This document shows positions 9,896-19,254 of a DNA stretch of 64,000 bases, piece after piece. Source of the stretch: Hungatella sp. UBA3048 (GTDB taxonomy: Bacteria > Bacillota > Clostridia > Lachnospirales > Lachnospiraceae). Positions within the stretch are counted from its first letter, which is position 1. Each line of letters starts with the position of its first letter. The stretch is taken from positions 1 to 64,000 of the forward strand of contig DFCS01000051.1 in assembly GCA_002367105.1 (NCBI GenBank), given 5' to 3'. The notes below the pieces were generated by a model that made no database searches, had not been told where the DNA came from, and saw only the letters and a list, made by a program, of their open reading frames with translations. The position numbers and the translations under genes were made by a program.

Positions 9896-12757
9896 CTATG
9901 ATTCCCGTTTCTTTTTATAGACATTGATGATTCTTACCTCCAAGGCTATAAATCCTGCTGCCAGAATCACATCAGCCACAATGGCTGCGATCTGCCATGG
10001 AAGCATTCCGCCCTTTGCGTTATTTCCTTCGTAGGCACGGCTGTTTACCACCGTGTACATAATGTTTTTACTTGCCTTACGCATAGCCTGAAGACTTGTA
10101 GCGCTAGACGTATCCTTTAAATGGTTGGTTTCCGTATCATAGGCTACCAGCATGGCATCGTTTCCGTTCCGGATCTCCTGATCTGCATTCTGATATCCAT
10201 ATCCGCCGAAATAATCTGTCAGCACAAAGCCGCGGAAGCCCCATTCATCCCGAAGCACCTTATTAAGCAGTGCATCGGAAGCACCTGCGTATTCGGTTCC
10301 AATGTAGTTAAATGCGGACATTACTGCCTTTGCTCCGCCCTCTTTTACTGCAATTTCAAACGGTCTTAAATAAATTTCACGGATGGCCTGTTCGCCGGTC
10401 CAGGTACAAAGCATGTTGGTCCGGTTGGTTTCCTGGTCATTAAGGGCAAAATGCTTCATATAAGCATATACTCCATGACGTTCTGCACCCTTAATGGCAC
10501 TGGCCGCCATTTTTCCTGACAGGATTCCGTCTTCGGAATAATATTCAAAGTTTCTTCCTGCAAAGGCGGAACGGTGAGTGTTCATAGCTGGAGCATACCA
10601 GCCGGATACCTTCATCTCGTCTGCCATCTTACCGATGCTTTCTCCGAATTCCTCTGCAATATCACGGTTCCAGGTACTTGCAATCAACACTGCGGAAGGA
10701 AAGCCGATGGAGCCGGTTCCTGTAAAGTTGTTGTTAATGGAAGCCGGTCCGTCACAATCCACGGTACCTACCTTATCCACGCTCTTAGCTGCTGACGTCT
10801 GATAACCTCCGATGGCGACCATGGTATCCATTTCTCCTACGGTCAGCTGGTCAAGAAGCTTCTCCCACTGCGGATCGTCATAATCCAGCCCCCGCATGGC
10901 GGCAAGGCTCAATCCATTCTTTGCACCGGTTACCGGTTTTATATCCTCAGCATTGTTATGAGCTTCCGGATCGTAATTGCTGTTATTTACAAAGGTAGCC
11001 TTATATTTTTCCGGCATGGTCAGGATTGAAGGCTTTGCCGTAGCCTCTTTATAATTTGCAAATCCATCTGCACGGGATAAATAAGTCGGTTCTCCCTTAG
11101 CATCAGCAAACCTGTTTTCCGCAGCCGCCTTATCGGTAGAGCGGGGATTGGCTTCATCATATATGGTATCCGTAGCTGCCGTATAAATCTGTTCTTTGAT
11201 GACATTATGGGAATCGGTCCGTATAGAGATTTTATAATCTCCTGCTTCCAGGACATAAGCGCCCTTTTCGGCTGCATCGTAGGATGCCATATCTTCCGCC
11301 TGGAAAGAAACTGCAACGGTCTGGGACTGGCCCGGCTCCAGGAGATCTGTCTTATCAAAGGCAATCAGATTTGCAGAAGCCTTTTCAATTCCTCCATTTG
11401 TATAGGGCGGATTGTAATAAACCTCCACTACATCCTTTCCTGCTTTGTCTCCGGTATTGGTAACGGTCACGTCAAAGGAAATCGTGCCGTCTGCTTCTGT
11501 GAGGTTCCCCATTTCCTGAGAGAAAGAGGTATAGGACATGCCGTATCCAAAGGGATAAAGCACCGTTTTACCGTAATCAATGAGCCCTTCCTCTGCGGCA
11601 GTTTCATAGAAACGGTAACCAACATAAATGCCTTCCACGTAATTGATAAAGCTGGGATAGGTAGCCTCTCCCTTAAATGCCTTACCCGCGAATTCAGTCA
11701 TGTTATCGTAAATAAAGCTTCCGAAGTTATTATAGTGAGGAGTCGCTGTTAAGTCTGCAGCAAAGGTGTCACTTGTTTTTCCTGAGGGATTGACCGCACC
11801 GCTTACAATTTCGCCCAGTGCCTCAAAGCCGGACTGACCGGTTCCCGGACACCAGATTGCACTCTTTATCTGGCTGTAATCATTAAGAAATCCAAGCTCC
11901 ATGGCGTTTGCACCATTGTAAACCAAAACGACATTATCGAAATTGGAGCAAACCAGATCAACCATGTCCTTTTCCGTCCTGCTTAATTGCAGATAATGCC
12001 CGCCGGCCTCAAAATCCTTATATTCCGCAGAATTATCTGTATAGGTAACTGCGCTGACATCCGTAGGGAGATCGGCTCCTTCCCCTCCTACACGGGTAAT
12101 CACGATCAGTGCCGTATCAGAAAATGCTTTTGCATCTGTCATCAGCTCACTGGTGTAGGATTCCTTTAAAGGCTCCGGAAGTGTCCAGTCCTGTTCCCAC
12201 ATCCCCACATTGGGGCGGTCGCTCCTGTATGCGGTATAGAAATCAGTAAGCCCGGTATTCAGTTTAAATCCCGCATCTTCAAGCCCCTGAAGCAGAGACA
12301 CGGTTTCATAGGCGTCAGAGAGGGAGCCTGAACCGGTACCTCCATAGCATGGATTGGTGGAAGCCCAGCCAAAGACGTTTAAATTAGAATCTGTCTTTAA
12401 GGGAAGTAAGTTTTCCTCATTTTTTAAAAGAACAATCCCCTCTTCTGCAATTCTGGTACAAAGCTCTGTTGCTTTGTCTGAGGTTTCTTTTGAAATTGTT
12501 CCACTTCCGGTTGCAAGGGAAATCAGGCTGGACATTGGACCCCAGCATATCATATTTACTACGATAACCACGGCAAGCCCAATGGCCATGAGCCCCTGGC
12601 GCCGGATCAAATACCGGGTTGCAGCTTTCTTCTTCCTGCATACCACCATAACCACCACTGCGGCTGCAGCTGCAATGGCCAATCCAATGAGGTACGGCAC
12701 ACAAAGGTTGACGATCTTTAATACATCATCGATGTTGATTTGTAACATTTCTTTCAT
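9896..12757 (-). CDS. Membrane-anchored GH3 glycosidase with permuted domain order
   Basis: A 953-residue GH3 protein. Two membrane segments lie near residues 17-39 and 53-75 with KKK/RR between them, and a third lies near the C-terminus before KKKRES, so the large middle part is predicted outside the cell. The GH3 C-domain comes first (EEGIVLLKNEENLLPL near 102; likely acid/base Glu in GGEGADLP), then a fibronectin-III-like part, then the GH3 barrel domain with GRNFEYYSEDG, KHFALND and nucleophile Asp848 in VLTDYFGG. Reversed order is known from Ruminococcus albus and Butyrivibrio beta-glucosidases. An AAGGAGGAGG run is only 0-3 bases from the first ATG; the ATG at 12748 (MLQINIDDV) has better spacing and may be the true start. 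Confidence 0.9.
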   Translation of the reverse strand: MKEMLQINIDDVLKIVNLCVPYLIGLAIAAAAAVVVMVVCRKKKAATRYLIRRQGLMAIGLAVVIVVNMICWGPMSSLISLATGSGTISKETSDKATELCTRIAEEGIVLLKNEENLLPLKTDSNLNVFGWASTNPCYGGTGSGSLSDAYETVSLLQGLEDAGFKLNTGLTDFYTAYRSDRPNVGMWEQDWTLPEPLKESYTSELMTDAKAFSDTALIVITRVGGEGADLPTDVSAVTYTDNSAEYKDFEAGGHYLQLSRTEKDMVDLVCSNFDNVVLVYNGANAMELGFLNDYSQIKSAIWCPGTGQSGFEALGEIVSGAVNPSGKTSDTFAADLTATPHYNNFGSFIYDNMTEFAGKAFKGEATYPSFINYVEGIYVGYRFYETAAEEGLIDYGKTVLYPFGYGMSYTSFSQEMGNLTEADGTISFDVTVTNTGDKAGKDVVEVYYNPPYTNGGIEKASANLIAFDKTDLLEPGQSQTVAVSFQAEDMASYDAAEKGAYVLEAGDYKISIRTDSHNVIKEQIYTAATDTIYDEANPRSTDKAAAENRFADAKGEPTYLSRADGFANYKEATAKPSILTMPEKYKATFVNNSNYDPEAHNNAEDIKPVTGAKNGLSLAAMRGLDYDDPQWEKLLDQLTVGEMDTMVAIGGYQTSAAKSVDKVGTVDCDGPASINNNFTGTGSIGFPSAVLIASTWNRDIAEEFGESIGKMADEMKVSGWYAPAMNTHRSAFAGRNFEYYSEDGILSGKMAASAIKGAERHGVYAYMKHFALNDQETNRTNMLCTWTGEQAIREIYLRPFEIAVKEGGAKAVMSAFNYIGTEYAGASDALLNKVLRDEWGFRGFVLTDYFGGYGYQNADQEIRNGNDAMLVAYDTETNHLKDTSSATSLQAMRKASKNIMYTVVNSRAYEGNNAKGGMLPWQIAAIVADVILAAGFIALEVRIINVYKKKRES

Positions 12758-12883
12758 CCTCCTCCTTAAAAATTACCACAAGCTGCGTGGTATGAACTTC
12801 ACTTTAGCATACTATGGATTCTCAGGGCGGCTTTTTGCATAACCGGTAGTATTTTCTGCATAATCAGCAAAGGGCATGTCCTG

Positions 12884-12905
12884 TCCGGCCGGAAGTCCGG
12901 CCGGA
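12884..12905. repeat. Duplicated TCCGGCCGGA palindrome
   Basis: Two copies of the perfect 10-base palindrome TCCGGCCGGA are separated by AG, so they can also fold into one hairpin. They lie about 130 bases upstream of the membrane GH3 gene and may be an operator or leader hairpin. The function is unknown. Confidence 0.5.
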
Positions 12906-12983
12906 GTTATTCCTCTGGTTTATAAGGCGGAGTGGGGTGAATGAGGGAAATCTGCAATAAGAAAACATTCCGGATATAAACAG

Positions 12984-13024
12984 AATCCGGAAAAAAATCT
13001 TTTGTTCAGATTTTCTTCCGGATT
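12984..13024. terminator. Hairpin terminator after the DUF2087 regulator gene
   Basis: AATCCGGAA pairs with TTCCGGATT, with an inner ATC/GAT. The U-tract is clearer on the plus strand (ATTTTTATAA) than on the minus strand, but the position 36 bases past the minus-strand gene end suggests it serves that gene. A third partial copy of TCCGGAT lies just to the left. Confidence 0.5.
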
Positions 13025-13059
13025 TTTATAAAAGTAGTATGGTGATATGACAATTGAAT

Positions 13060-13854
13060 TTACTCCTTGAGCCAATATTCAGAGCCGGAGTCCGTGCGGC
13101 ATAAGAAGCCGTATTCGATTAACAGCCGCCTGATATATGGAAAATCATGATATATCTCTTTCAAAGCATTGTTGATTTCATTTTCGCTGTAATGGACACC
13201 TGGCAGAAACTTGGCTGCTATTTCACGGAGAACCACGATTTTAGCCTTTTCCTTTGAAGGAAACTGCTTTACCGCCCCGCTTTTATCAAAATATCTGGAC
13301 AAGATCTTCGTCTTTTCTTCTATGGTAACATCATACCGGTCATCCATCATTGTTGCAGTTTTATGAGCATCATAAAACTCTGTTGTATCATGTTTTGATT
13401 TCATAGCTTCCTCCTTTTTATGAAACAGTTCCATTGCCGCTAAAAACAGTTTTGATTGCTTTTCATGTTCGTGAAGTTTAAAGCGGTAATTCCGTACAGT
13501 CGAATAAGAAATGCCTTTTTGCGCAGCTATTTCTTTATCGGATAAGCCCTCTGCCATCAATTTTAATATGGAGTGCTGCAGCTTTGATAAGCCTAAAAAA
13601 GAAGGATTCATATTCATCAAATAATTCAGCATTGATCCATGTTTTTCTGCGACATGGATGTCAGCCATTTTATATGCATCATAAAAATGACCGTCATAGG
13701 AATAAATCTCACCCTTGGTATAATGCTCATTGCAAATGAAACAGTAAACGGAATCATCATCTTCATAATATCCACTCTTTAATTCATCGGGTCCAGCCTG
13801 CCACAAAGATTTTCTGTCAAACAAATTTTTCATGATTATATCCATTCCACGCAT
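13060..13854 (-). CDS. LuxR-type HTH / DUF2087 transcriptional regulator with zinc-finger-like N-terminus
   Basis: A 264-residue putative regulator. Cys38-x2-Cys41 followed by His67-x4-His72 looks like a small zinc-binding module. Residues around 95-140 form a LuxR-type helix-turn-helix (LMAEGLSDKEIAAQKG, then STVRNYRFKLHEHEKQ). The C-terminal 90 residues match the DUF2087 domain (KQFPSKEKAKIVVLREIA, then LIEYGFLCR). No strong ribosome binding site marks the start; Met1, Met4 or Met8 are possible. It has its own promoter at 13925-13953 and stands alone between the GH3 and export operons. Its target genes are not evident. Confidence 0.75.
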   Translation of the reverse strand: MRGMDIIMKNLFDRKSLWQAGPDELKSGYYEDDDSVYCFICNEHYTKGEIYSYDGHFYDAYKMADIHVAEKHGSMLNYLMNMNPSFLGLSKLQHSILKLMAEGLSDKEIAAQKGISYSTVRNYRFKLHEHEKQSKLFLAAMELFHKKEEAMKSKHDTTEFYDAHKTATMMDDRYDVTIEEKTKILSRYFDKSGAVKQFPSKEKAKIVVLREIAAKFLPGVHYSENEINNALKEIYHDFPYIRRLLIEYGFLCRTDSGSEYWLKE

Positions 13855-13924
13855 CGTAACAATGCATATAATTCCTTTTCTTTATTTCCTGCATTCAAAT
13901 ATCAGGATACCCTTAATAATGGTT

Positions 13925-13953
13925 ATTATATATGATTTTTCACCAAATGTCTA
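13925..13953 (-). promoter_or_regulatory. Sigma-A promoter for the DUF2087 regulator
   Basis: Reading the minus strand, TAGACA and TATAAT are separated by 17 bases, about 70 bases before the coding start. The rest of the 13855-14060 gap shows no other clear element. Confidence 0.6.
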
Positions 13954-14060
13954 CGTATAAACAAACATTAATTAATTTTGTTTGCTTATAAAGCCAATAT
14001 CATCAGTGAATTCCCCTTTAAGTGCCGTTCCAGCATCGCCGGATTATAAGCGCCCATAAC

Positions 14061-14819
14061 CTATATTTCATAATCCCTCATCTGCAAAATAACCTGATTC
14101 ACCCTGTTTTCCGTATCACGGCCATTAAACTTTTTCAAAAAAAGCTCGGACTTAACAGCGCCGTCATTCATAAATAACACCCGGTCAGCTCTGGACGCGA
14201 CTTTTGCGTCATGGGTCACAAGAAAAACAGCCATTCCATTTTTGTTGATATCGGAAAACAGCCCCATAATTTCTTCCGATGATTTTGAGTTGAGTGCGCC
14301 GGTAGGTTCGTCAGCAAATAAAATCTCCGGCTCGTTCATAAGGGCGCGGCAGATACAGGCGCGTTGGAGCTGCCCGCCGGAAACCTCGGTAATATCTCTT
14401 TCTTCCAGCCCGGTTATGCCGGTCTTTTCTATCAAAGTCTTGGCTTTTCTGATAATGCCGGCGGTATTTTTTCTGTTTTCCTGTACGCTGGAAAGAATGA
14501 TATTATCCAGAATATTCAGATTTTTCAGCATGGCAGGCTGCTGGAATACAAATCCCATCTTTGTTCTGCGAATATCTGCCAGTGCGTTTTCATTAAGCCG
14601 GGTCAGTTCCTTACCGCCAAATTGGATAGAACCGCTGTTGATGGTATCTGTACCGCTTAACGCAAAGAGCAGCGTAGACTTTCCGCAGCCGGACGGCCCC
14701 ATCACTGCGACGAACTCTCCGGCTAATATTTCTATATTCACTCCATTGAGTACACTCACCGCTTCCCGTCCTATGCCATAGGTTTTTACAATATTTTTTC
14801 CGCTTAGAATTTTATTCAT
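14061..14819 (-). CDS. ABC transporter ATP-binding protein, MacB/LolD type
   Basis: A 252-residue ATPase that powers the FtsX-type permease encoded upstream. Walker A is GPSGCGKSTLL, the Q-loop is in FVFQQPAM, the signature is VSGGQLQRA, Walker B is ILFADEPTGALN, and the switch His is in VTHDAKVA. This group drives peptide or antibiotic export, or mechanical transmembrane signalling. It starts four bases before the permease stop region ends, with AAAGGAG inside the last permease codons, so the two are co-translated. It is last in the TetR-controlled operon. Confidence 0.92.
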   Translation of the reverse strand: MNKILSGKNIVKTYGIGREAVSVLNGVNIEILAGEFVAVMGPSGCGKSTLLFALSGTDTINSGSIQFGGKELTRLNENALADIRRTKMGFVFQQPAMLKNLNILDNIILSSVQENRKNTAGIIRKAKTLIEKTGITGLEERDITEVSGGQLQRACICRALMNEPEILFADEPTGALNSKSSEEIMGLFSDINKNGMAVFLVTHDAKVASRADRVLFMNDGAVKSELFLKKFNGRDTENRVNQVILQMRDYEI

Positions 14820-14822
14820 AGG

Positions 14823-17144
14823 CTACTCCTTTCTATATTCCGATATCTTCAGACCGGAAATTTCCGAAATGCCAAAACGTGCTGCCAGATAGACACAGAC
14901 CGCCATTAAAACAGGGGAAAACAGATAGGCAAACAACGGGTTTATATCAAAGCGAAACGTGGATGCGCCGAAAGATGAAATCAAACCCACGCCCACCAGT
15001 TCTCCCAAAGTGTTTGCCAAGACAGTGCCTATTAAAACGCCGGCTGCCAGTACAATGGCAGACCTCACCATATATTGCCGGCAGATATCTTCATTTTTAA
15101 AGCCGAGGGATTTTAAAACGGCAATCGGATATCTATCCTTTGTCACCAGCATTTTCATAAAGAGAAGTGTGACCAGCACAGTGAGCATGGCGGCAGCGGC
15201 AATGGCAGCGTAAGAAGCTTTTTTAACCGCATCAGTAATCCCGCCAAAGGTCTGGCCGATGTATTCATCTATATCGGATACCTTGGCATAGGAAAACTGT
15301 TCCTTATATCCGGTTATCTTTTGATCTGTGGCAGCATCAGCCTGTAATTTTACCGGAATAATACTCCATAGAATGCTGTCCTGACTGGTTTTAAAAACGG
15401 CCTTTGCCGTCTTGCCCCCATTGGTAATATCAGAATATATCCCGCTTATGGTAAGCCGCTTTTCCTGACCGTCAATATTGAGCACGATAATATCATTAAG
15501 ACCTTTTTCGAGATCGCCCGCAACTAATGATGAAATAGCGATTTCCGATTCGCGCTGCGGGGCTCTGCCGGCCGAATACTCAATAGGGAACGCTGATTGG
15601 TCGCCAAGTTCCACCTTTAGCTTTTCAGTGGTACTGTCCTCCATTTTCATATCAAACATATAACTGGTCAGCACCGTGTATTTTTTAATATCTGTGTCCC
15701 GTGCCATCGCAGCGGCTATCTCCGCTGTCTTTCCTGCAATATCTTCCGTCTGCTGGATATCGATTCTCATATCACATTCGCCAATGCCCATATAGGTCAT
15801 AAAGTTTCTTTGGGAAATGGTATTATAAGTATTCTGCGGCACAATCATCAGGAACGAGGAAATAACAAGCACCAAAAGCATTGTGCTGTAAAGTTTTTTT
15901 CGGGCTAGCACATCCTGAATGCCAAGAAATATATTCGGAGGGAGCCCCCCGCTGCAGGATAGCCGGAAGTTTTTTGCAAGTTTGGCTCCACTCTGGGGCG
16001 CTCCGAAGCGTATGGCTTCTGCCGCTGATACTTTTTTGAAGCGGCATAGAACGCCGTTCACATAAAGCACCACCACCAAAAAGATAATCCCTGCGCCTAT
16101 CATTCCATATACCGTGCCGAGACCGGAACTGCCGCTCTCTCCCATATACAGACGAATATTCTCCATCAAAGGCTCTTTTGCAAACAGGGACAGGATGAAT
16201 CCAGCTATGCAGGCAGTTCCGGCAATAGCGCCATACTTCGCCAGGTAGAGCTTTTTGATGCTTCCAACCTGCAGACCGATAGCTTTTAATACGCCAATTT
16301 CCCGGTAATCTTCTTCCACCTTGGCAAGCAGGGTAAAACGTATGCACAGGAAATTGATCACGATTACAAGGATGCTGATAAGGATAAGCATCGCTATCAT
16401 CATGCCGTCATCAAGGGCATTTACCAGCTTAAACAGGGAATGGGTGATGGCGGGAGGCCCGTTTGCCGGAAGCCCTGCGGCAATATAGCCGGATTCAAAA
16501 GCGGAAACAGCGGAACTGTCCCTAAGTCGGAACTCTATTAAATATTCCAGCTTTCCAAATTTCCTTACTTTTTCAAAATCGCTTTCATTGATAAGGAACC
16601 GCTTGGAGGAAATCATGGAAGCGTTCATTTGAGAATCCCGCAGGAAACCAGCTACCGTAAAGGAAACCCCATGAATGGTTATGGTGTCGCCAATACCTGC
16701 CAGCCCCTGCTTCATGTAGTAAATGGGAACATAGATCTCTCCTTTGGCCGGGTAAATAATATTGCCGTTAAGGCCCAGCAGAAAATCAAAGCCTCTGCTC
16801 TGCACCGAAAGGCCGTTATCCTGCACGGAACCGGCGAGGGAGTTTTCACCAATGACAATCTCTGCGCCCTCGATGTTGAGAAAGGGAAGCACCTGAAAAT
16901 CTTCTACATTATTTTCCGTATCTGCAAAAGCAGAAAGCCGATCCATATCAATATCACCGGAGTGCATCTGCATAAAGTGGGGCGTTTCGGCTCTTAACAT
17001 CATGTTGTTAATAGCAGAGAACAAATTCACCGACAATATCGCGGCAAGGGAGGTAAGCATTGCCGCAAGCAGAATAAATACGGTAATGGTAATTGTAATC
17101 AGTTTGCTTTTCTTTACATCGTTCATTATTATTTTTCTGTACAC
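14823..17144 (-). CDS. FtsX-like ABC transporter permease
   Basis: A 773-residue permease with an N-terminal membrane segment (about 15-40), a large outside domain, three segments in the middle (around 250-370), a second outside domain, and three C-terminal segments: the two-FtsX-domain layout of bacteriocin/antimicrobial-peptide type exporters. The start is GTG at 17144, supported by GGAGG six bases upstream; an internal ATG at residue 7 is an alternative. It overlaps the upstream MFS gene by 16 bases. Function in drug or peptide resistance, or in lipoprotein handling, is a family-level inference. Confidence 0.88.
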   Translation of the reverse strand: MYRKIIMNDVKKSKLITITITVFILLAAMLTSLAAILSVNLFSAINNMMLRAETPHFMQMHSGDIDMDRLSAFADTENNVEDFQVLPFLNIEGAEIVIGENSLAGSVQDNGLSVQSRGFDFLLGLNGNIIYPAKGEIYVPIYYMKQGLAGIGDTITIHGVSFTVAGFLRDSQMNASMISSKRFLINESDFEKVRKFGKLEYLIEFRLRDSSAVSAFESGYIAAGLPANGPPAITHSLFKLVNALDDGMMIAMLILISILVIVINFLCIRFTLLAKVEEDYREIGVLKAIGLQVGSIKKLYLAKYGAIAGTACIAGFILSLFAKEPLMENIRLYMGESGSSGLGTVYGMIGAGIIFLVVVLYVNGVLCRFKKVSAAEAIRFGAPQSGAKLAKNFRLSCSGGLPPNIFLGIQDVLARKKLYSTMLLVLVISSFLMIVPQNTYNTISQRNFMTYMGIGECDMRIDIQQTEDIAGKTAEIAAAMARDTDIKKYTVLTSYMFDMKMEDSTTEKLKVELGDQSAFPIEYSAGRAPQRESEIAISSLVAGDLEKGLNDIIVLNIDGQEKRLTISGIYSDITNGGKTAKAVFKTSQDSILWSIIPVKLQADAATDQKITGYKEQFSYAKVSDIDEYIGQTFGGITDAVKKASYAAIAAAAMLTVLVTLLFMKMLVTKDRYPIAVLKSLGFKNEDICRQYMVRSAIVLAAGVLIGTVLANTLGELVGVGLISSFGASTFRFDINPLFAYLFSPVLMAVCVYLAARFGISEISGLKISEYRKE

Positions 17145-18430
17145 AGCCCACCTCCATGTTCCAGCCCTCTGACGGACTTAATACTGTATAAAAGAATGGC
17201 CGTTACAGATAACAACAGACCTGCTATCATAATCAGTAATCCAATGCCTCTGCCGCTTCCCACGCCGATTACCTTTCCCATGCTGTTTGCCAGTGGGCCT
17301 TCCTCTACCAGCAAAGGGATAAATACATAGTCGGCAAGCGGACCTAAAATGCTGTATGCAATCACATAGCCAAGCTGGGAGATAATACCGATCAGTCCCC
17401 AAACCCTGCCTTGTACATCATTACTGATATTGGTACGGATCAGATAATCAATGCTTGTGTTGGCAAATGGTAGCATTGAAAAAAAGAGAAAACCAAAAAC
17501 ACAGATTAAAATAATATTTTCTCTAAACCCGTAGCCTGTCATAAAGATACCCGCCAAAAATAGCGAGGCAAAAAGCATTTGTGTAAATCCCTTTTTTATG
17601 GGAACCGTGCCAAGAATAAGGCTGCTTACCAGCATGCCCATGGCGGAAATCGTAGTGGCAGCACCCAGCACCGAACTGTCGGTAAATCCGAGTATCATTG
17701 GCGTATAAAGAGACTGGATGCAGCCCAAAAAGAAAGAGATGCCGACTCCAGATAAAACCAGTGTGAACACGCCCCGGTTTTGGGTGAGGGCAGTCAGTCC
17801 GGTTCTAAATTCATGGAAGAAAGATTCTTTATATTCGGAAACTTTGGCAGCGAGCCCCCTGCGTACCACAAACGTCACCATCACGGTCAGAAAGATTGTG
17901 CATATGTCTATCATAAGCAGCAGCTTTATATCTGAAACCTGTAACAGAAACCCTGCAATGAGAGGCGAGATCAAAAACTTTGCGGAACCGGATAGTTGTA
18001 CCAGTCCGCTTGCTTTTGAGTATTCTTCTTCCGTCAGCAGGTCAGTAATTGTAGCTTTGAACGCTGGTTCTATCAGTGAAGAAAACACCGAACTGATGGT
18101 AACGCCTATCCCGATCTGCCAAAGCTGCGTTTGGCCATTCATCATACAAATCAGGATATAGATAAGCCCCAAAGCGGACAGCCCGTCGCCGAGTATCATT
18201 AAAAGCCTGCGGTCGTATTTATCCGCAAGCACCCCTGCAAACGGAGTGAGCAGGAGTCCCGGTAAAAAAGCCAGCAAGATAATCAGTGTACTGGAGGATG
18301 CAAGCCCAGTCTGCTCAAATACATATACTCCAAGCCCGAAAGACGTAATTCCGCTGCCTATGGCGGCGACAAAGCTGCCGGAGCACAGCATAATAAATTT
18401 TATAAATGGTTTTCCCATGTTCTTATTCAT
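17129..18430 (-). CDS. Major facilitator superfamily exporter
   Basis: A 433-residue MFS protein with about 12 membrane segments and the loop motif LADKYDRRLLMILGD between segments 2 and 3. It resembles MefA-like macrolide or drug efflux carriers. The start at 18430 (MNKNMGK) is favoured over a Met five codons upstream because GGAGG lies 8 bases before it inside the last codons of the TetR gene, which it overlaps by eight bases. Co-expression with an ABC exporter under a TetR repressor points to a compound-efflux role. The substrate is unknown. Confidence 0.88.
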   Translation of the reverse strand: MNKNMGKPFIKFIMLCSGSFVAAIGSGITSFGLGVYVFEQTGLASSSTLIILLAFLPGLLLTPFAGVLADKYDRRLLMILGDGLSALGLIYILICMMNGQTQLWQIGIGVTISSVFSSLIEPAFKATITDLLTEEEYSKASGLVQLSGSAKFLISPLIAGFLLQVSDIKLLLMIDICTIFLTVMVTFVVRRGLAAKVSEYKESFFHEFRTGLTALTQNRGVFTLVLSGVGISFFLGCIQSLYTPMILGFTDSSVLGAATTISAMGMLVSSLILGTVPIKKGFTQMLFASLFLAGIFMTGYGFRENIILICVFGFLFFSMLPFANTSIDYLIRTNISNDVQGRVWGLIGIISQLGYVIAYSILGPLADYVFIPLLVEEGPLANSMGKVIGVGSGRGIGLLIMIAGLLLSVTAILLYSIKSVRGLEHGGGLCTEK

Positions 18431-19070
18431 AGGCACTTCCTCCATTCATTTGAAATAGTTCTGTCACCCTGTCAAATCTTCCCGGTTCTGCACCAAACAA
18501 TCTTTCCAGATTAAATATAAACGCCTTAATCCTTCCCAAAAGTTCTTCACCTGTAAGTTTTTCCGAGTAATCATCAAAAACCGCATTGACATGAGCCACA
18601 ACCATTTCCAAAGTCTCATAGGGATAAGGGGTGTTAAATAAGCCCTCACTGATACCGTCCTCAATAATATCCATAAGGATAGGCGGGATGCCTTCCATCA
18701 TTGCCTGATGTGATTTCTGGTGCATCAAAGCATTCTGCGGCTTGTGCATCTGCCGGGTGAGTTCTGATGTGCCATCTTTATCACCATTCATGGCAATAAA
18801 AGTTCTGATCAGCCGTTCCAGCACAGGAATACTTTTATCCACAGCGATCTGCCTGGCCGCAGTCAAAAGCTCCGTATTGCGCCGGTTGATAAGTGCATCC
18901 AGAATATCTTCCTTTGATTTGAAATGATAGTATATTGTTCCACGCGCGATTCCGGCTTTCTCTATAATGGCACTGATGGTGGTTCCATCAAAACCATCAC
19001 TATTAAAAAGGTCTTCAGCAGCATCCAGTATTTCATTCTTACGCACTTCAGCGTCTTTTATAATTCGCAT
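18423..19070 (-). CDS. TetR/AcrR family transcriptional repressor
   Basis: A 215-residue one-component regulator. The N-terminal helix-turn-helix is clear (TISAIIEKAGIARGTIYYHF, residues about 30-50). The C-terminal ligand domain is not specific. AAGGAG lies seven bases before the ATG. It is the first gene of the export operon and has a near-perfect palindrome 19 bases upstream of its own start, so it probably represses itself and the MFS and ABC genes until a ligand binds. Confidence 0.92.
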   Translation of the reverse strand: MRIIKDAEVRKNEILDAAEDLFNSDGFDGTTISAIIEKAGIARGTIYYHFKSKEDILDALINRRNTELLTAARQIAVDKSIPVLERLIRTFIAMNGDKDGTSELTRQMHKPQNALMHQKSHQAMMEGIPPILMDIIEDGISEGLFNTPYPYETLEMVVAHVNAVFDDYSEKLTGEELLGRIKAFIFNLERLFGAEPGRFDRVTELFQMNGGSAYE

Positions 19071-19088
19071 AACATTGCTCCTTATTCT

Positions 19089-19115
19089 TTATTAGACTGA
19101 CGTTCAGTCTAATAA
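19089..19115. promoter_or_regulatory. TetR-family operator palindrome
   Basis: Two 12-base arms, TTATTAGACTGA and TCAGTCTAATAA, flank CGT. The size, symmetry and position directly upstream of the TetR gene fit an autoregulatory operator. Confidence 0.8.
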
Positions 19116-19210
19116 ATTATAGAATGAATCATCCTAAAGTGTCAATATAAATTTTTAATATTTTCTTTATATAGAGATTCCCTCAGCAAAAGTTTCTTTC
19201 TTACTGTAAC

Positions 19211-19242
19211 AAAAAAATGCTGCCCAATAAATGAGCAGCATT
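19211..19242 (-). terminator. Intrinsic terminator after the FAH-family gene
   Basis: AATGCTGC pairs with GCAGCATT, and the minus-strand transcript continues into a run of seven U. It lies just after the stop of the hydrolase at 19255. Confidence 0.8.
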
Positions 19243-19254
19243 CCTGATTTTATC

